A DNA stretch of 20,385 nucleotides from Ceraceosorus guamensis (GCF_003144195.1 NW_020290157.1:1396-21780); one strand, 5' to 3'; shown: positions 1-9,700, counted from the first letter of the stretch. Program-made: numbers and translations. Notes: a model not told the origin generated them from the letters alone.

Positions 1-290
1 CACCACCACCGGCGCCCAGACCCTACTTCTCACCCTGCACCATCTAGAGTTAACCCTACCGTCGAGTAGGGTTAAAATCCTGACCCTACTGTAAATCTAG
101 AGTCGACCCCAAGTAGGGTCTAGGGTCGGCGGAAAGTAGGGTCAGGGTCTAACCCTACTGTAAATCTAGGGTCTGACCGTTGGGGAAAGTAGGGTTAGGG
201 TCTAATCCTACCTCGACATCCAGCCAAACTCTAGATTGGTAGGGTCTACAAAGTAGGGTTTAGCCCTAGATTTGCGGTAGGGTTAGACAT
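1..290. repeat. Degenerate TAGGG/CCCTA subtelomeric repeats
   Basis: The stretch is dominated by imperfect units built on AGTAGGGTTAGGGTC and its complement. TAGGGT occurs on the + strand near 67, 115, 136, 189, 240, 254 and 278, and ACCCTA near 22, 54, 94 and 164. The spacer TGTAAATCTAG recurs near 96 and 159. Units face both ways, so this is not a simple telomere array; short inverted pairs such as TAACCCTAC with GTAGGGTTA could fold into hairpins. It may be a decayed telomere-derived satellite or one end of a subtelomeric element. No coding potential is seen. Confidence 0.75.
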
Positions 291-577
291 TTTGCCTTCC
301 ACAGACAAGACCAAGAGGCCTTGAGGTCTGAGCTTCTGCATTTAGGGGTTATTTGAGGCGCTCTACAAGCCTATTGAATAATCTGCTCCAGGGTTAAGCC
401 AACTTTGCTGAGTTCCCCAGCCAACAAAAAATTCAAAGCGTCATATCTTGCTCACGTGATGTCCAACCAAAGGGACACCGTATAGTACCTTGAAGCGCTT
501 CTCAAGGGCTATCCAAAACTGCAAAGACCTGCAAGATTTATGGACCAATTTTTCCCAACCCTGCCGGGAACACCTAT
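291..577. other. Unassigned segment between telomere-like repeats
   Basis: About 290 bp with no open frame of note lies between the degenerate TAGGG repeats and the clean CCCTAA block. It holds a CACGTG at about 454-459 but no recognisable gene. Because it has telomere-type repeats on both sides, it could be the end of an element that inserted into a telomere, or subtelomeric DNA joined to a healed break. I recognise no family. Confidence 0.4.
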
Positions 578-612
578 CTAACCCTAACCCTAACCCTAAC
601 CCTAACCCTAAC
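578..612. repeat. Interstitial telomere block (CCCTAA)n
   Basis: Five perfect TAACCC units plus a partial one form 35 bp. This is the complement of TTAGGG, the telomere repeat of many filamentous and basidiomycete fungi. The C-rich strand reads 5' to 3' on the + strand, as at a left chromosome end, so the telomere would lie towards position 1. Since 577 bp of other sequence lie outside it, the block is internal within this window. Confidence 0.9.
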
Positions 613-865
613 TGTGCGTCGAATCTGCACCTATAGCCCGCCGCTTACTGTATCTGCATGCAGATTGCAGTCGTGATCTTGTGTCTGATCATTGCCCGAG
701 CTGTCAGCAGTCGCAACGCAGATGTGATGAGCGGCAAAGACGCAACATCGTCCATGCATCAGCAGTCAGAGTCTTGAGTAGCATTCGAACGCGAGAGCGG
801 CCGGAATGGCTGCGTGTGCAGTCACCAGTGCATGGCCTGACCGGCTGGCAAGCATCTGCTTGATT

Positions 866-1080
866 CGTTATTCGTGATTGGGTCAGACCCATTCGTGATT
901 CATTCAATTCACGATTCACGATTGCTTCTTGACACGGCCTTGCAGCTATTGTGTCACGTGACACGCGCATCACCTCAGCTTCATGCACGACGTTTGACTA
1001 GCGTCTTCGATCATCGTCGCAATCCATTAGTGATTCGTGATTGTGATTGTGCATTTATTGATTCACAGATTCACAGATTG
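866..1080. repeat. Clustered ATTCGTGATT / AATCACGAAT motifs
   Basis: Short motifs of the type ATTCGTGATT and ATTCACGATT are repeated in both orientations in two groups, 866-930 and 1028-1080, with GATTCACAGATTCACAGATT at 1059-1078. Related copies lie before other genes in the window (about 5034, 10470-10500, 14341-14372, 14927-14952 and 19790-19805). They could be binding sites or simply AT-rich satellite-like spacer; the sequence does not decide. Confidence 0.55.
951..964. promoter_or_regulatory. 14-bp palindrome centred on CACGTG
   Basis: GTGTCACGTGACAC is a perfect palindrome around an E-box. CACGTG is the site of bHLH regulators such as Cbf1-type proteins. It lies about 720 bp upstream of the dehydrogenase start. 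A regulatory role is inferred only from the motif. Confidence 0.4.
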
Positions 1081-1151
1081 CACCCGCGAGTCAGACACTT
1101 TGCTTGAATGCGAGAATCGGCGCCACTCGATCATCAGTCAAAGTCCCCCGT

Positions 1152-1208
1152 CCTCGCAGCTTCCCCTCGCAGCTTCCCGTCCTCGCAGCTTCCCGTCCTC
1201 GCAGCTTC
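1152..1208. repeat. Short tandem repeat CCTCGCAGCTTCCCGT
   Basis: Four copies, one of them shortened, of a unit close to CCTCGCAGCTTCCCGT stand in tandem. It is a minisatellite in the upstream region, with no coding frame through it that resembles a protein. Confidence 0.75.
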
Positions 1209-1575
1209 TAAGGCGGTCTAGAATACGCACCGTCTTCCTCCCTCCTCGCGGGACATGCAGCGGATTGAGTTGAGCCTGGGCGTGCCTTTACCGGACAATC
1301 ATGAATGCTCACCTCTTGAGAGATTGCCACTGGGCTTGGCTTGCCCAGCTGCTGATCTCCCGTGCGCCACTTGCACTTGCGGTGGCTTGCGGTAATTGCG
1401 GCGGTCTTCAAATTTGCGATCTCGTGGCCTCCACCGCTCGCTCGCTCGACATGCTGTTGTGGCAAGTGCAGGGGTCGGTTTCTACAATCTGCAAAGCTAC
1501 TCGATCAGGACGACTGCAACCAGCTCAACGCTACCGCATGGTCCAGCACTGGTGCCCATCCACATCCTCTCGTTC

Positions 1576-1581
1576 TATAAA
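1576..1581 (+). promoter_or_regulatory. TATA box of the dehydrogenase gene
   Basis: TATAAA in the context TTCTATAAAGGG lies 107 bp before the ATG at 1688. The spacing suits a core promoter with a leader of roughly 70-80 nt. Confidence 0.5.
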
Positions 1582-1687
1582 GGGATATTTGTGAAGACCA
1601 AAAGGGAACGTCTCTAGAGCCATTACGACATCCACGATCCTCGCCTCAATGGTTCCATCCACGTCGCGATCCTTAAACGCTTCGCAA

Positions 1688-3490
1688 ATGCCTCTTTTCT
1701 TTGAAAACCCTTCCCCCCGTTCTGAGCCCATCCAGTCCATCTGCTGCAGTAAGTGTTCGAGGCTGTAATCATCTTTCATTGGTCTCCGCTCACCTCCACA
1801 AGTGTACCTTTTCCTCGCACATAGTTGGTGCTGGCTACGTCGGTGGCCCAACATGCGCTGTGCTTGCATGGAAGTGTCCGAACATCTGCGTCACCATCGT
1901 CGACATCTCGCAAGAGCGCATCGATGCTTGGAATAGCGATGAGCTTCCCATCTTTGAGCCCGGATTGGAGGAGATTGTCAAGTCTCGTCGAGGGAAGAAT
2001 CTCTTCTTTTCGACAGACATCGATGCTGCTATCAGTGAGCAGATTTTCACGTTTCCGGCGTGCTCGATTGAACGCTGAATCGAATGCCTCGTGGATCTGG
2101 CAGTTGCTGCCGATCTCGTATTTGTTAGCGTCAACACTCCCACCAAGACGAGAGGCGTGGGCGCCGGGTATGCTGCGGATCTGCAATACGTCGAGGCTGC
2201 CACGCGACGCATCGCGCTCCTATCCACCAAGAGCAAGATCATCGTAGAAAAATCGACGGTTCCTTGTCGCACAGCCGAATCCATGCGAGCGATTTTGGAT
2301 GCTACATCTCCTCGTCCTGGCGTTCACTTCGACATTCTGTCGAATCCGGAGTTCCTTGCTGAGGGAACGGCAGTACAAGATCTCTTGAAGCCTGACCGCA
2401 TCCTCATTGGCGCTCTCAACACCAAGAGCGGCAAACTTGCGCAGGATCGCTTGGCGAATGTCTATGCTACCTGGGTCGAGCGTAGCGCTATTATCACCAC
2501 CGGTCTTTGGTCAAGCGAGTTGACAAAATTGGCCGCCAATGCGCTCCTCGCTCAGCGGATCTCGAGCATCAGCTCGCTCGCAGCAATTTGCGAGAAGACA
2601 GGCGCCGAGATCGACGAGGTAGCTCGAGGCTGCGGCAAGGACTCGAGGCTGGGTCCGCACTTTCTTAAAGCCGGCCTGGGCTTTGGAGGCAGTTGTTTCC
2701 AGAAGGTGAATGGTGCTGCAAGCGTGATCGAGACCGTCCTGGCACTGACTGGTCACATTGTGCTGGCATCGATCACAGGACATCTTCAATCTCATATACC
2801 TCGCCGAGACTTTCTCTCTTCAACCTGTGGCGGACTACTGGCGCCAAGTACTCGTGATGAATGAGTGGACAAAGGCTTCTTTTTCGCGCACCATCATTCG
2901 TCATATGTTCTCGACGGTTAGCAACAAGAAAATTGTGAGTGACTTGGCCCTCTGATCGGGCCAAAACCACGCTCAAGCTGGCTGTCGACTCTATGCAGGC
3001 CCTTCTGGGCTTCGCCTTCAAGAAGGACACCGGCGATACCGTGAGTTATCGCTGACTTGAGAGTCCGTGTTATGACTCGCTGCTCAGTCGAGTCCTTCCG
3101 TTTGCCAAGCGCGAGTCTCCTGCCATCAGCATTGCTCGCGACTTGCTCGTTGAGGGAGCGGAAGTGTACATTTACGATCCGAAAGTAAGCGAGCGCAACA
3201 TGCGTCAGTGCTTGGGCGCCTTCAGCAACTTCCACTTCTCTTCTTCGGTGGAAGCTGCTGCCTTGAACGCCTCTGCAGTCGTGGTTGCCACAGATTGGGA
3301 CGAATTCAAGCCTAGTAGTAGTAGCGGTAAGACCGCCGCTGCCATCGACTGGACCAGCATCTACGCCAACATGAACCGCCCAGCATTTGTCTTTGACGGT
3401 AGAGGCATACTAGATACCGCCGCGCTCCAAAACATTGGTTTCAAAGTTCACACCGTTGGTCGAGGCAACTTGGTTGACACGCTGTCGTGA
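1688..3490 (+). CDS. UGD1: UDP-glucose 6-dehydrogenase, six exons, intact
   Basis: UDP-glucose 6-dehydrogenase oxidises UDP-glucose twice with NAD+ to give UDP-glucuronate, a cytosolic precursor of glucuronic-acid glycans and UDP-xylose. Exons are 1688-1748, 1825-2034, 2104-2705, 2779-2934, 2999-3040 and 3110-3490; introns are 64-76 nt, GT-AG, and all phases agree, giving 483 aa, close to animal enzymes of about 480-495 aa. The Rossmann motif GAGYVGG is at residues 22-28. The active-site set is complete: Thr142 in EKSTVP, Glu173 in NPEFLAEG, Lys232 and Asn236 in [12 protein letters not shown], Cys288 in GFGGSCFQK and Asp292. The third domain shows [10 protein letters not shown] and VYIYDPKV. 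The first exon encodes a 20-residue lead ending SICC, which joins to IGAGYVGG across intron 1 and so decides the start. The last intron uses a CCAAG acceptor, the weakest join. The GH16 remnant lies just downstream on the same strand. Identity is near certain; exon ends are inferred by eye. Confidence 0.93.
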
Positions 3491-3934
3491 CTCGAGACCC
3501 GCTTCCTCTTTTTCGCCTTTTGCTCGCGCTTGTATTTTGCTTTCCCCATTCGATCTCCGCGTCTTGGTTTCCGGGTGGAATTTGGATGTAGATCCTCTCT
3601 CGACTCTTCCAAACGCGCCGTCACGGTATTTTGGTGAGAGCTCTTTTACGACTAGCCGCTCATCATCAGATTGAGGCAACGTAGTCGAAAGAACGAATTT
3701 GCCATGTTGCTGCGCTGTGCTGTGCGTGTATGCGGTTCGGGAGGCAGGCACCCCAGAACGAAGCATACGGGCATGCGCGTACATGAATGCGTGCATCCGT
3801 GCATCCGTGCATACGTGCCTGCACAGGCCGCAGCAAAAACCTCATCACAGAAGGCGAAGGCGCCAGACGGGAGTTGCTCGGGCCGGGCATTGTGATTCAC
3901 ATGTAGTCGAGCAGCGACGGCGGAACAGACACAC
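3491..3934. other. Spacer after the dehydrogenase, no gene seen
   Basis: Short frames overlap on both strands and none resembles a protein. A run of GCGTGCATCCGTGCATCCGTGCATACGTG-like units lies at about 3788-3820. If the GH16 gene was once whole, its catalytic part should have been here, and nothing of it is seen. Confidence 0.5.
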
Positions 3935-4425
3935 GCAGAGAGATCCGGCCATCGACACCTCGACGTGGGGTGAGCCTGCAGCATTCTTTGACTTGCAGAC
4001 CTGTCAGGAAGAGCCGTGGGGCGATCAAATGATTGTAAGTTGGACGAGAAGTTGAGGCAAACTGAGCACGTGCTGCTGCACACGTAACGCGGCTTACAAA
4101 AGGGTGGCATCTGTCGCAGGTGCTCAACATTGCTCTGTGCGGTGATTGGGGTACAGCTACTTACGAAGCTAGTGGCTGCGCTCCACGATATCCTTCCCGC
4201 GCCGCTCAAGTTGCTCAAGCCCCCGAGTCTTTTTCCGAGGCGTACTGGTCATTGAAAAGCATGCGCATCTACACCAACGGCATCAGCATCGACGATAGTC
4301 AAGACACCAACGGAGCCGCAACCACGACCACTACCAATCCAAATTCTGCTCCGTATTCTGGTGTCTTCTCTCTGCTTTCCCTTTCTGTCATCTTTCTCGC
4401 AACTGCTACGACTCTCCTCGCCTGA
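3935..4425 (+). pseudogene. 3' remnant of a GPI-anchored GH16 glucanase
   Basis: Two exons survive, about 3935-4034 and 4120-4425, joined by a GTAAGT...CAG intron (4035-4119) in phase. The first encodes IDTSTWGEPAAFFDLQTC and the second opens VLNIALCGDWG, the C-terminal part of the GH16 endo-1,3(4)-beta-glucanase fold (compare the family's PxAFFD...C...LxLNIAxCGDWAG and the later AYW...IxxYT strand). After that come a Thr/Asn-rich linker and a hydrophobic tail ending FLATATTLLA, typical of a GPI-anchor signal. Family members act on wall glucans at the cell surface. The signal peptide and the ExDxxE catalytic strand should lie upstream, but only about 440 bp of non-coding DNA separates the remnant from the dehydrogenase, so it is 5'-truncated. 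The left edge of the homology is approximate. A short transcribed fragment cannot be excluded, but it could not be an active glucanase. Confidence 0.75.
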
Positions 4426-5203
4426 TGTATAGCGCCATTATTTTCGCTCTGGGCCTCGCCCGTCTTCACGTGAGCTTATCTCTACCGTGCAGTTGTCATC
4501 AAGATCGGGCACTTAGCTTAGCACATTTGTGTGAGAGCGTTCGTATAGAATTTTGAGTTGTGCATTTGTGCAAAAAGCGCGTCACAGTGAAGGTCCTTCA
4601 CACTACCGTCGGTCATGGAGTTCATTGTCACATGAGACTCGGTCGGACATGGAGGATCTGAGAGCATACTCTGACTCTTTTCTATTTGACACTCATAGCA
4701 CGATGACGAGCTCTGCGCAAGCCATTGATGCTCTCACCAGAGTTCTAGCCTGAGAGAGTCACTTCAGCTCGATCCAAGCAGGACTTGCTTGCGGGAGCGC
4801 GGACACGAGCATGGGGCTGTTGCCGACTTTTCTTAACTTCTCACACAGCTACAGAGCCATACGCGGGGGCAGCGCGACGCGTATTGATCGATTCATGACT
4901 GATTTGTCAACTGCCCCACCTCAAAATATCGTGAATGCATGACAAGCAGCAAGCAAAAAGTCGTATGTCTGAGCGAACAACGTGGATTTGGACGCGTCTG
5001 ATGTACGCGCGCGCGACGCATGGACTTACCTTGATTCGTGATTGACGCGCGCGACGCGCGCAGCCTGCAGTGATGAGTGTGAGATCAAATTTGATCCCTA
5101 TGGGCAACTTGCTTTCTTCTCTGCTTCTGTTCCACCGCCACCATCACTCTGCCCTTCCCACATCAATTATCCAACCACCATCACTTGGTCCTTCAACATC
5201 AAT
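4426..5203. other. Intergenic region upstream of the dioxygenase-like gene
   Basis: No gene is supported in about 780 bp. It contains CACGTG near 4469, a GATTCGTGATT copy near 5034, CG-rich alternating tracts at about 5006-5020 and 5044-5062 (ACGCGCGCGACGCGCGC), and from about 5110 a pyrimidine- and ACC-rich leader that ends at the ATG at 5204. The last part looks like a 5' untranslated leader. Confidence 0.5.
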
Positions 5204-6751
5204 ATGTCAAAGCAAGCTACCAAGCCCAAAGCAGGACCAGATGTCTACCAGCTCAAGAGAAACTTAGCTCTTGAGCTTGCGGCTTCCAGTACTGAGCAAC
5301 ATGTCCTTCAAGTCACACAGCACCAGTATGATGGATGTACAAGCGCTACAATGCTCCCAACTCTTGCAGAGCACAAGGCTGGACAGCCATCAACAGCCAC
5401 ATGGGCAAGCATCACTGGAGCTTCATTTGTTGAGGGAGGGTATGTGTTGGGGTGGGCTCAGATAGCCGGGTCCTTGCACATACAGGAGGGGGCCAGGAGA
5501 GGCGCGCAAGCTCTTTCAAGCTTCCGCAGCAAGGGGTAAAGGTGGTGCAGGGTTTGAGGGGCAGGGATGAGGCCCAGGAAATGGAGGTTTGGGAAATGGT
5601 GGCTGTGGGGGTAAAGCCGATGGAGGGAAATGATTTGGAGAGCTCTGCCTTGTTGCTGGTTCAGGCAACTCCCCAACTAGTACTTGTACTAGACCAAGCA
5701 AAAGCGGGAAATCACCCTGCTTTGCAAGGTATCCCTTTGGAGCAGGGTTACTGGATCTGCGAGCCGGAGAAAATTGGTTGGCACCTTTTGCACGACAATG
5801 GACTCTTGCTCGCAATCCAAATGGAGACCCTTGGCTCGCAAGATGCCGCCTTTGCAAATGACTGTTGCAGGCGTGTTGTGGCAACTTCTATTCAATCCCG
5901 CAAGGAGATTGAGCACCACGGCACAAGGGTCTTTCATGGGAATGCGGTTGGGATTGGCTACCGCAAGGAAAAGGCGGGAAATGTGGGCCTCTACCGGAAT
6001 TGGAGGAAAAAGATGGTGAGTGGGGGCGCAGGCGCGTGAGTGAGTGACCACGTGCGCTGACGCTGGGCGCGCACATAGTCGGTGGAGGAGCAGGATGAGC
6101 AAGTGGTGAGGGAGGACGCATTGCTGGACTACACGGCAGGACTCTTGGCAGGGGTCATGCCGGGTCTCCATAAAGAGCACGTGAAGAGTGCGAGGGATGC
6201 TGGCCTGCCTCTGTACAGGTATAGGGGGTATGCGGTGCAGGGAGCGGCCTGCGCTGGATACGTTTCAGGACACCACACGGTGAGTTGGGCACGCGCGCAC
6301 ATGCCGCGTGTTCTCGTACCGCGTGTTCTCGTACCGCATGTTCTCGTAACTGACCGCGCGTTCTCACTTGCACGCCACGCTGCAGGACCCTCAAGATCCC
6401 GATTTCACTGTTGGAATTGACCTCACAATGGACAAAGATTGGGGGAAGCTACCTCCTGGCGCCCACAACTTTGCCATTGCTCCTTTTGGGCTGGTTATGA
6501 GGAATGGGCCCGGTGTATTTATGGTTTGGAGGGGTGGTGTGCCGCATGGAACGACGGTCCCGGGGGATTTCTCACAGTTCGAAAAGGTCACGGAATTGGC
6601 GCACACCTTTGGTTGCGCCATGTATATGAAGCCTCCTGCCCTTAGTCGCGGTTTCAAGCAGTCCAAAGCCCTCAAGACGCTATCTAAAGATTCCAACCTC
6701 CCCAATACCTTTGATGTAAATCACCCCCTTCCTTGGTTTCCCGAATCGTGA
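5204..6751 (+). CDS. Putative TET/JBP-like Fe(II)/2OG dioxygenase, four exons
   Basis: Proposed exons are 5204-5439, 5511-6015, 6079-6279 and 6386-6751, giving 435 aa with no internal stop. Introns 2 and 3 are clear (GTGAGT, acceptors CATAG and TGCAG, phase 0). Intron 1 (GTATGT donor, CAAG acceptor at 5510) is the best in-phase choice but uncertain. Near the C-terminus the protein reads SGHHT-DPQDPDFTVGID, then GPGVFMVWRGGVPHGTTVPG. This fits the double-stranded beta-helix of Fe(II)/2-oxoglutarate dioxygenases: His313-x-Asp315 and a distal His368 as iron ligands. The upstream segment GTRVFHGNAVGIGYRKEK and the helix LLAGVMPGLHKEH recall fungal TET/JBP proteins, which oxidise 5-methylcytosine or thymine in DNA and are often linked to KDZ transposons; no KDZ transposase is seen here. 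The first 150 residues have no recognised domain. Family assignment is by motif memory; another 2OG oxygenase family, or an unrelated protein, remains possible. The gene itself is well supported from 5581 on. Confidence 0.55.
6303..6350 (+). repeat. Tandem repeat within intron 3
   Basis: Three copies of a 15-bp unit close to CGCGTGTTCTCGTAC stand in tandem within the intron at 6280-6385, which explains why this intron is longer than its neighbours. The third copy differs by a few bases. Confidence 0.75.
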
Positions 6752-9700
6752 ATGCCGTGCGTCGTGCGGGTATGAGTATGCGCGTGCGTGCGTGTGATGA
6801 TGCGTGCGTAAATGCTTGCGTGCGAGTGGGCGCGCAAGCATTGGCGCGCCGCGCTCGAAGAACGGCAGGCAATCTGGCAACTGGCCGACTGGCAAAATCC
6901 CCGCCCGAGATGACTCGCACAGCATTCATTCGAAGCCAGCGTGTCAAGCCCGATCACACGACTGCTGTTGTCAAGATCCAAACACAGAGGCATCATTCGT
7001 CGCTTCTTCGCGCTGTGTCCGGAATTAACTCTCGTCATATCACTGTGTGATATGTTCTTCCACAACCTTCGCATATTGGCGGCAGTGTAATCTAGCGGAC
7101 AAAGGTCCTCAGGCAAGGAGAATTTTCTTTGCCACAAGTGAGGCAATACACTGCGTTCGAGGCACACTGGTACAAAGACCACTAAATTGACCTTGTAAAT
7201 TACGCGTCAGACACAGAACGGCTTGCGCATAGAGTATGGTTTATGCCGCATCGTAAACTCTTTTTGGCGTCACAACTCAAATTGCACTCGATGTGCTTTA
7301 TTTTCTCGCACAGTATCGTATGTCCAAAACAATTGTCCTGCCACGGTGTGCGCAATCGCGTTCTCTTCCCTGCTGACACATCTTGAAGCTTCGCGACAAT
7401 TCTGCCATTACCACAAAAGCGTTCGCGCAAGGAGGTTCTGGCTGCCCAATCATTGGCTCAGCTGAAGCTTTTCACGCAAGGTAGACATCGACAAGCCCGT
7501 GGTTTGAAAGTAGCATCGTCATCTCCGGGGAGGTCGAGTCTCCGAGTTCATCTTCTTTGAATTCTTTATCATTGGCGCACGCGGACTGATGATGACGTGG
7601 ACGAAACGGATAGATGTCTTTCCTGAATCTGGTAAACATCATGCACTTCACTCTGCGACCTCCCGAGAAAGGTGAAAGGTTCATATTTGTTCTGTTTTGG
7701 AGCAAATTATTGAGCGTAAGGTATGATTACGGGGCAGGTATCGAGACAAATAGCCAAATCACGCTACTTCATAAGGGTCTAGACGAGCGAAGAAGGACAC
7801 AAAGATTCTACCACTATGTTCGATTAAAGAAGAGTGAGATCTGGTGGACAAGAGGACACTCTTGAAGTCGTTCGCCGTCCTCAAAATTAAGCTTGGTAGG
7901 CTTGCGAGATTCGCAATATAGCCGGTGAAAACCCCTATTTTGTGTACTGGTGAGCTCTAGACTTGCTGCACGCCCAGAGCATGCTGTGCGCTCAGAGAAC
8001 GATGGAACATTTTGTTTAACAGCCTAGACTTTAGCGCTTGACATCCATTCTTACGACTAGAGCGTCTTGAAGTACCACTGCATGACTGTTAGAGCAGAAC
8101 GTCTTTCACAAGCCCCAAGAGTACAAGGGTAGAATCCAGTTTTTTTGCGCACGTTCCCGTCACAGTTAAAAACTCTGGCATCGGCAATATTCATCCTAGA
8201 GCAAGCGCGACAAAGTCAAGTACCCGCACGCGCTTGACTTTAATTGGTGTGTATGACCAGCTTCAGTCTTCGTCAAGGTGTTGCCTGAGAGCTGCAATCT
8301 TACATTCATGGTATACCAGCGAACGGGTCAGATTCAGAAAAACAAACGCCCGTCGCACGAAGGGCAGCGTTCTGGTTCCACTAAACCTTTGAGTCACAAA
8401 GTCACAGCAGCGGAAAAAAATACGACTAATTCCAAGCTCAGTCACTGGCCAGACACAGATCACGGATCTAATCTTGAGAGGCACGTACAGAAAGACAATT
8501 TTCACTTGCTCTCCTTTCTTAAGAGGCAGGCCGATTTAGAGTCCGGACTTTCTAAAGCTGAAAACAAAACAATAATCGAGCGAGGAGGCACAATTCAGCA
8601 GAGCTGCTAGCTTCGAAGCTCACGTTTATCAAAAAGTTGAGGCAAGTCACCCTCTACCATCGTGGTGTGACTGAAATTATTGCTCGAAAACGCTTCTAGC
8701 GGAAAGCCTCCTGGTCGAATGCTGTTGATACTCGTTACCTTGATTGATGCGATGCGTGTATAACAGTACACGCATGCATAGGGCGCAAGACGTTTCTGAG
8801 AACCTCTTTTCGATTTTCCACATCATCCGAAGCCGCATTTGCAGCCCGCAGTAGTGCTCTGAGGCACCCACAGCGGGGTGCGACCACAAACGTGTGTACG
8901 ATACACACTGGCCACGAAATGGGTGTTTCGGCGACAAATTTATGGTCGCATGGTCGGTCTATTTTGAAATTCGATGGTTTTCATCCTTTGCTCCCTATGC
9001 CAGAATGATGAGCTGCGCTCTGCTTAGTAAGCACTGTTCCAAGACCGCATTTATTGGAGAGCAGAAATCAGCATTGTCAAGTCTTAGAATAGCTCCAAAA
9101 AGATCCGCTGCAAACGGATACCACGGCCCTTATATGAGTAAGTATTTGGTGCAAAGTGGCAAAAAATTGCATCTGCAGGCGCGGCTGGCGTGCCCTGTAC
9201 CTGTAGTGCAAGTACCAAGTGTCACGCATCTCAGAACTGTTGAAACGCGCCGTGCTTGTCGAGTGGACAAGGATCGACGTCTTCGGGCTTCCTGAAACAC
9301 ACAGCGTCTGGTTGACTTTGCATTTCTGCTTCCGTTTCTGCGCGTCGCGACTAGCAGACACAGCGTGAGCGTTGACTGACGCCAAGCAGCTTACGGGCTC
9401 ATGCATTGGTGTAAGCAAGTATTATCTGGACAGCAAAGCAACATTGATGCGCAACGCGGCACATGACAAGCAGATCGGGGGTGGTCCGGTGTAGGTGCGA
9501 GTCAGAGTAGCTGCACCGTAATTGGCATGGATAGAATGGAGAATCTATCGCTTTTGCTGTATCGGTATACAAGTGTGAGCAAATCACTATTGTTTACAGC
9601 AACGGAACAAATCGATGCACTTTGTAGCAACGGCAATCCAAATGCCACAAAGGCTAGCAATATGGATAGGCGGAGGTCCCTCTCATTTTTTTTGTCTTTC

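Larger units (their letters stand above)
613..1687. other. Upstream region of the dehydrogenase gene
   Basis: No coding region is supported over about 1.07 kb; the open frames here are short and overlap on both strands. It contains clustered GATTCGTGATT/AATCACGAAT-type motifs (866-935 and 1028-1080), a 14-bp CACGTG palindrome at 951-964, a small tandem repeat at 1152-1208 and a TATA box at 1576-1581. It probably serves as the promoter of the gene that starts at 1688. Confidence 0.6.

Noticed and set aside
1701-2864. Dehydrogenase as a pseudogene broken into several frames
   Set aside because: Each frame change coincides with a GTGAGT/GTAAGT...AG intron of 64-76 nt and the phases match, giving one complete protein.
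5042-5203. N-terminal extension of the dioxygenase-like gene upstream of 5204
   Set aside because: The stretch is CT/ACC-rich leader sequence; the ATG at 5204 follows it directly and starts protein-like sequence.
5516-5884. 122-aa minus-strand Pro-rich frame
   Set aside because: Shadow of the plus-strand exon 5511-6015, produced by its G-rich sense strand.
8894-9295. 133-aa plus-strand frame as a gene
   Set aside because: No recognisable motif, no leader or intron structure, and an overlapping minus frame of similar length; consistent with chance.
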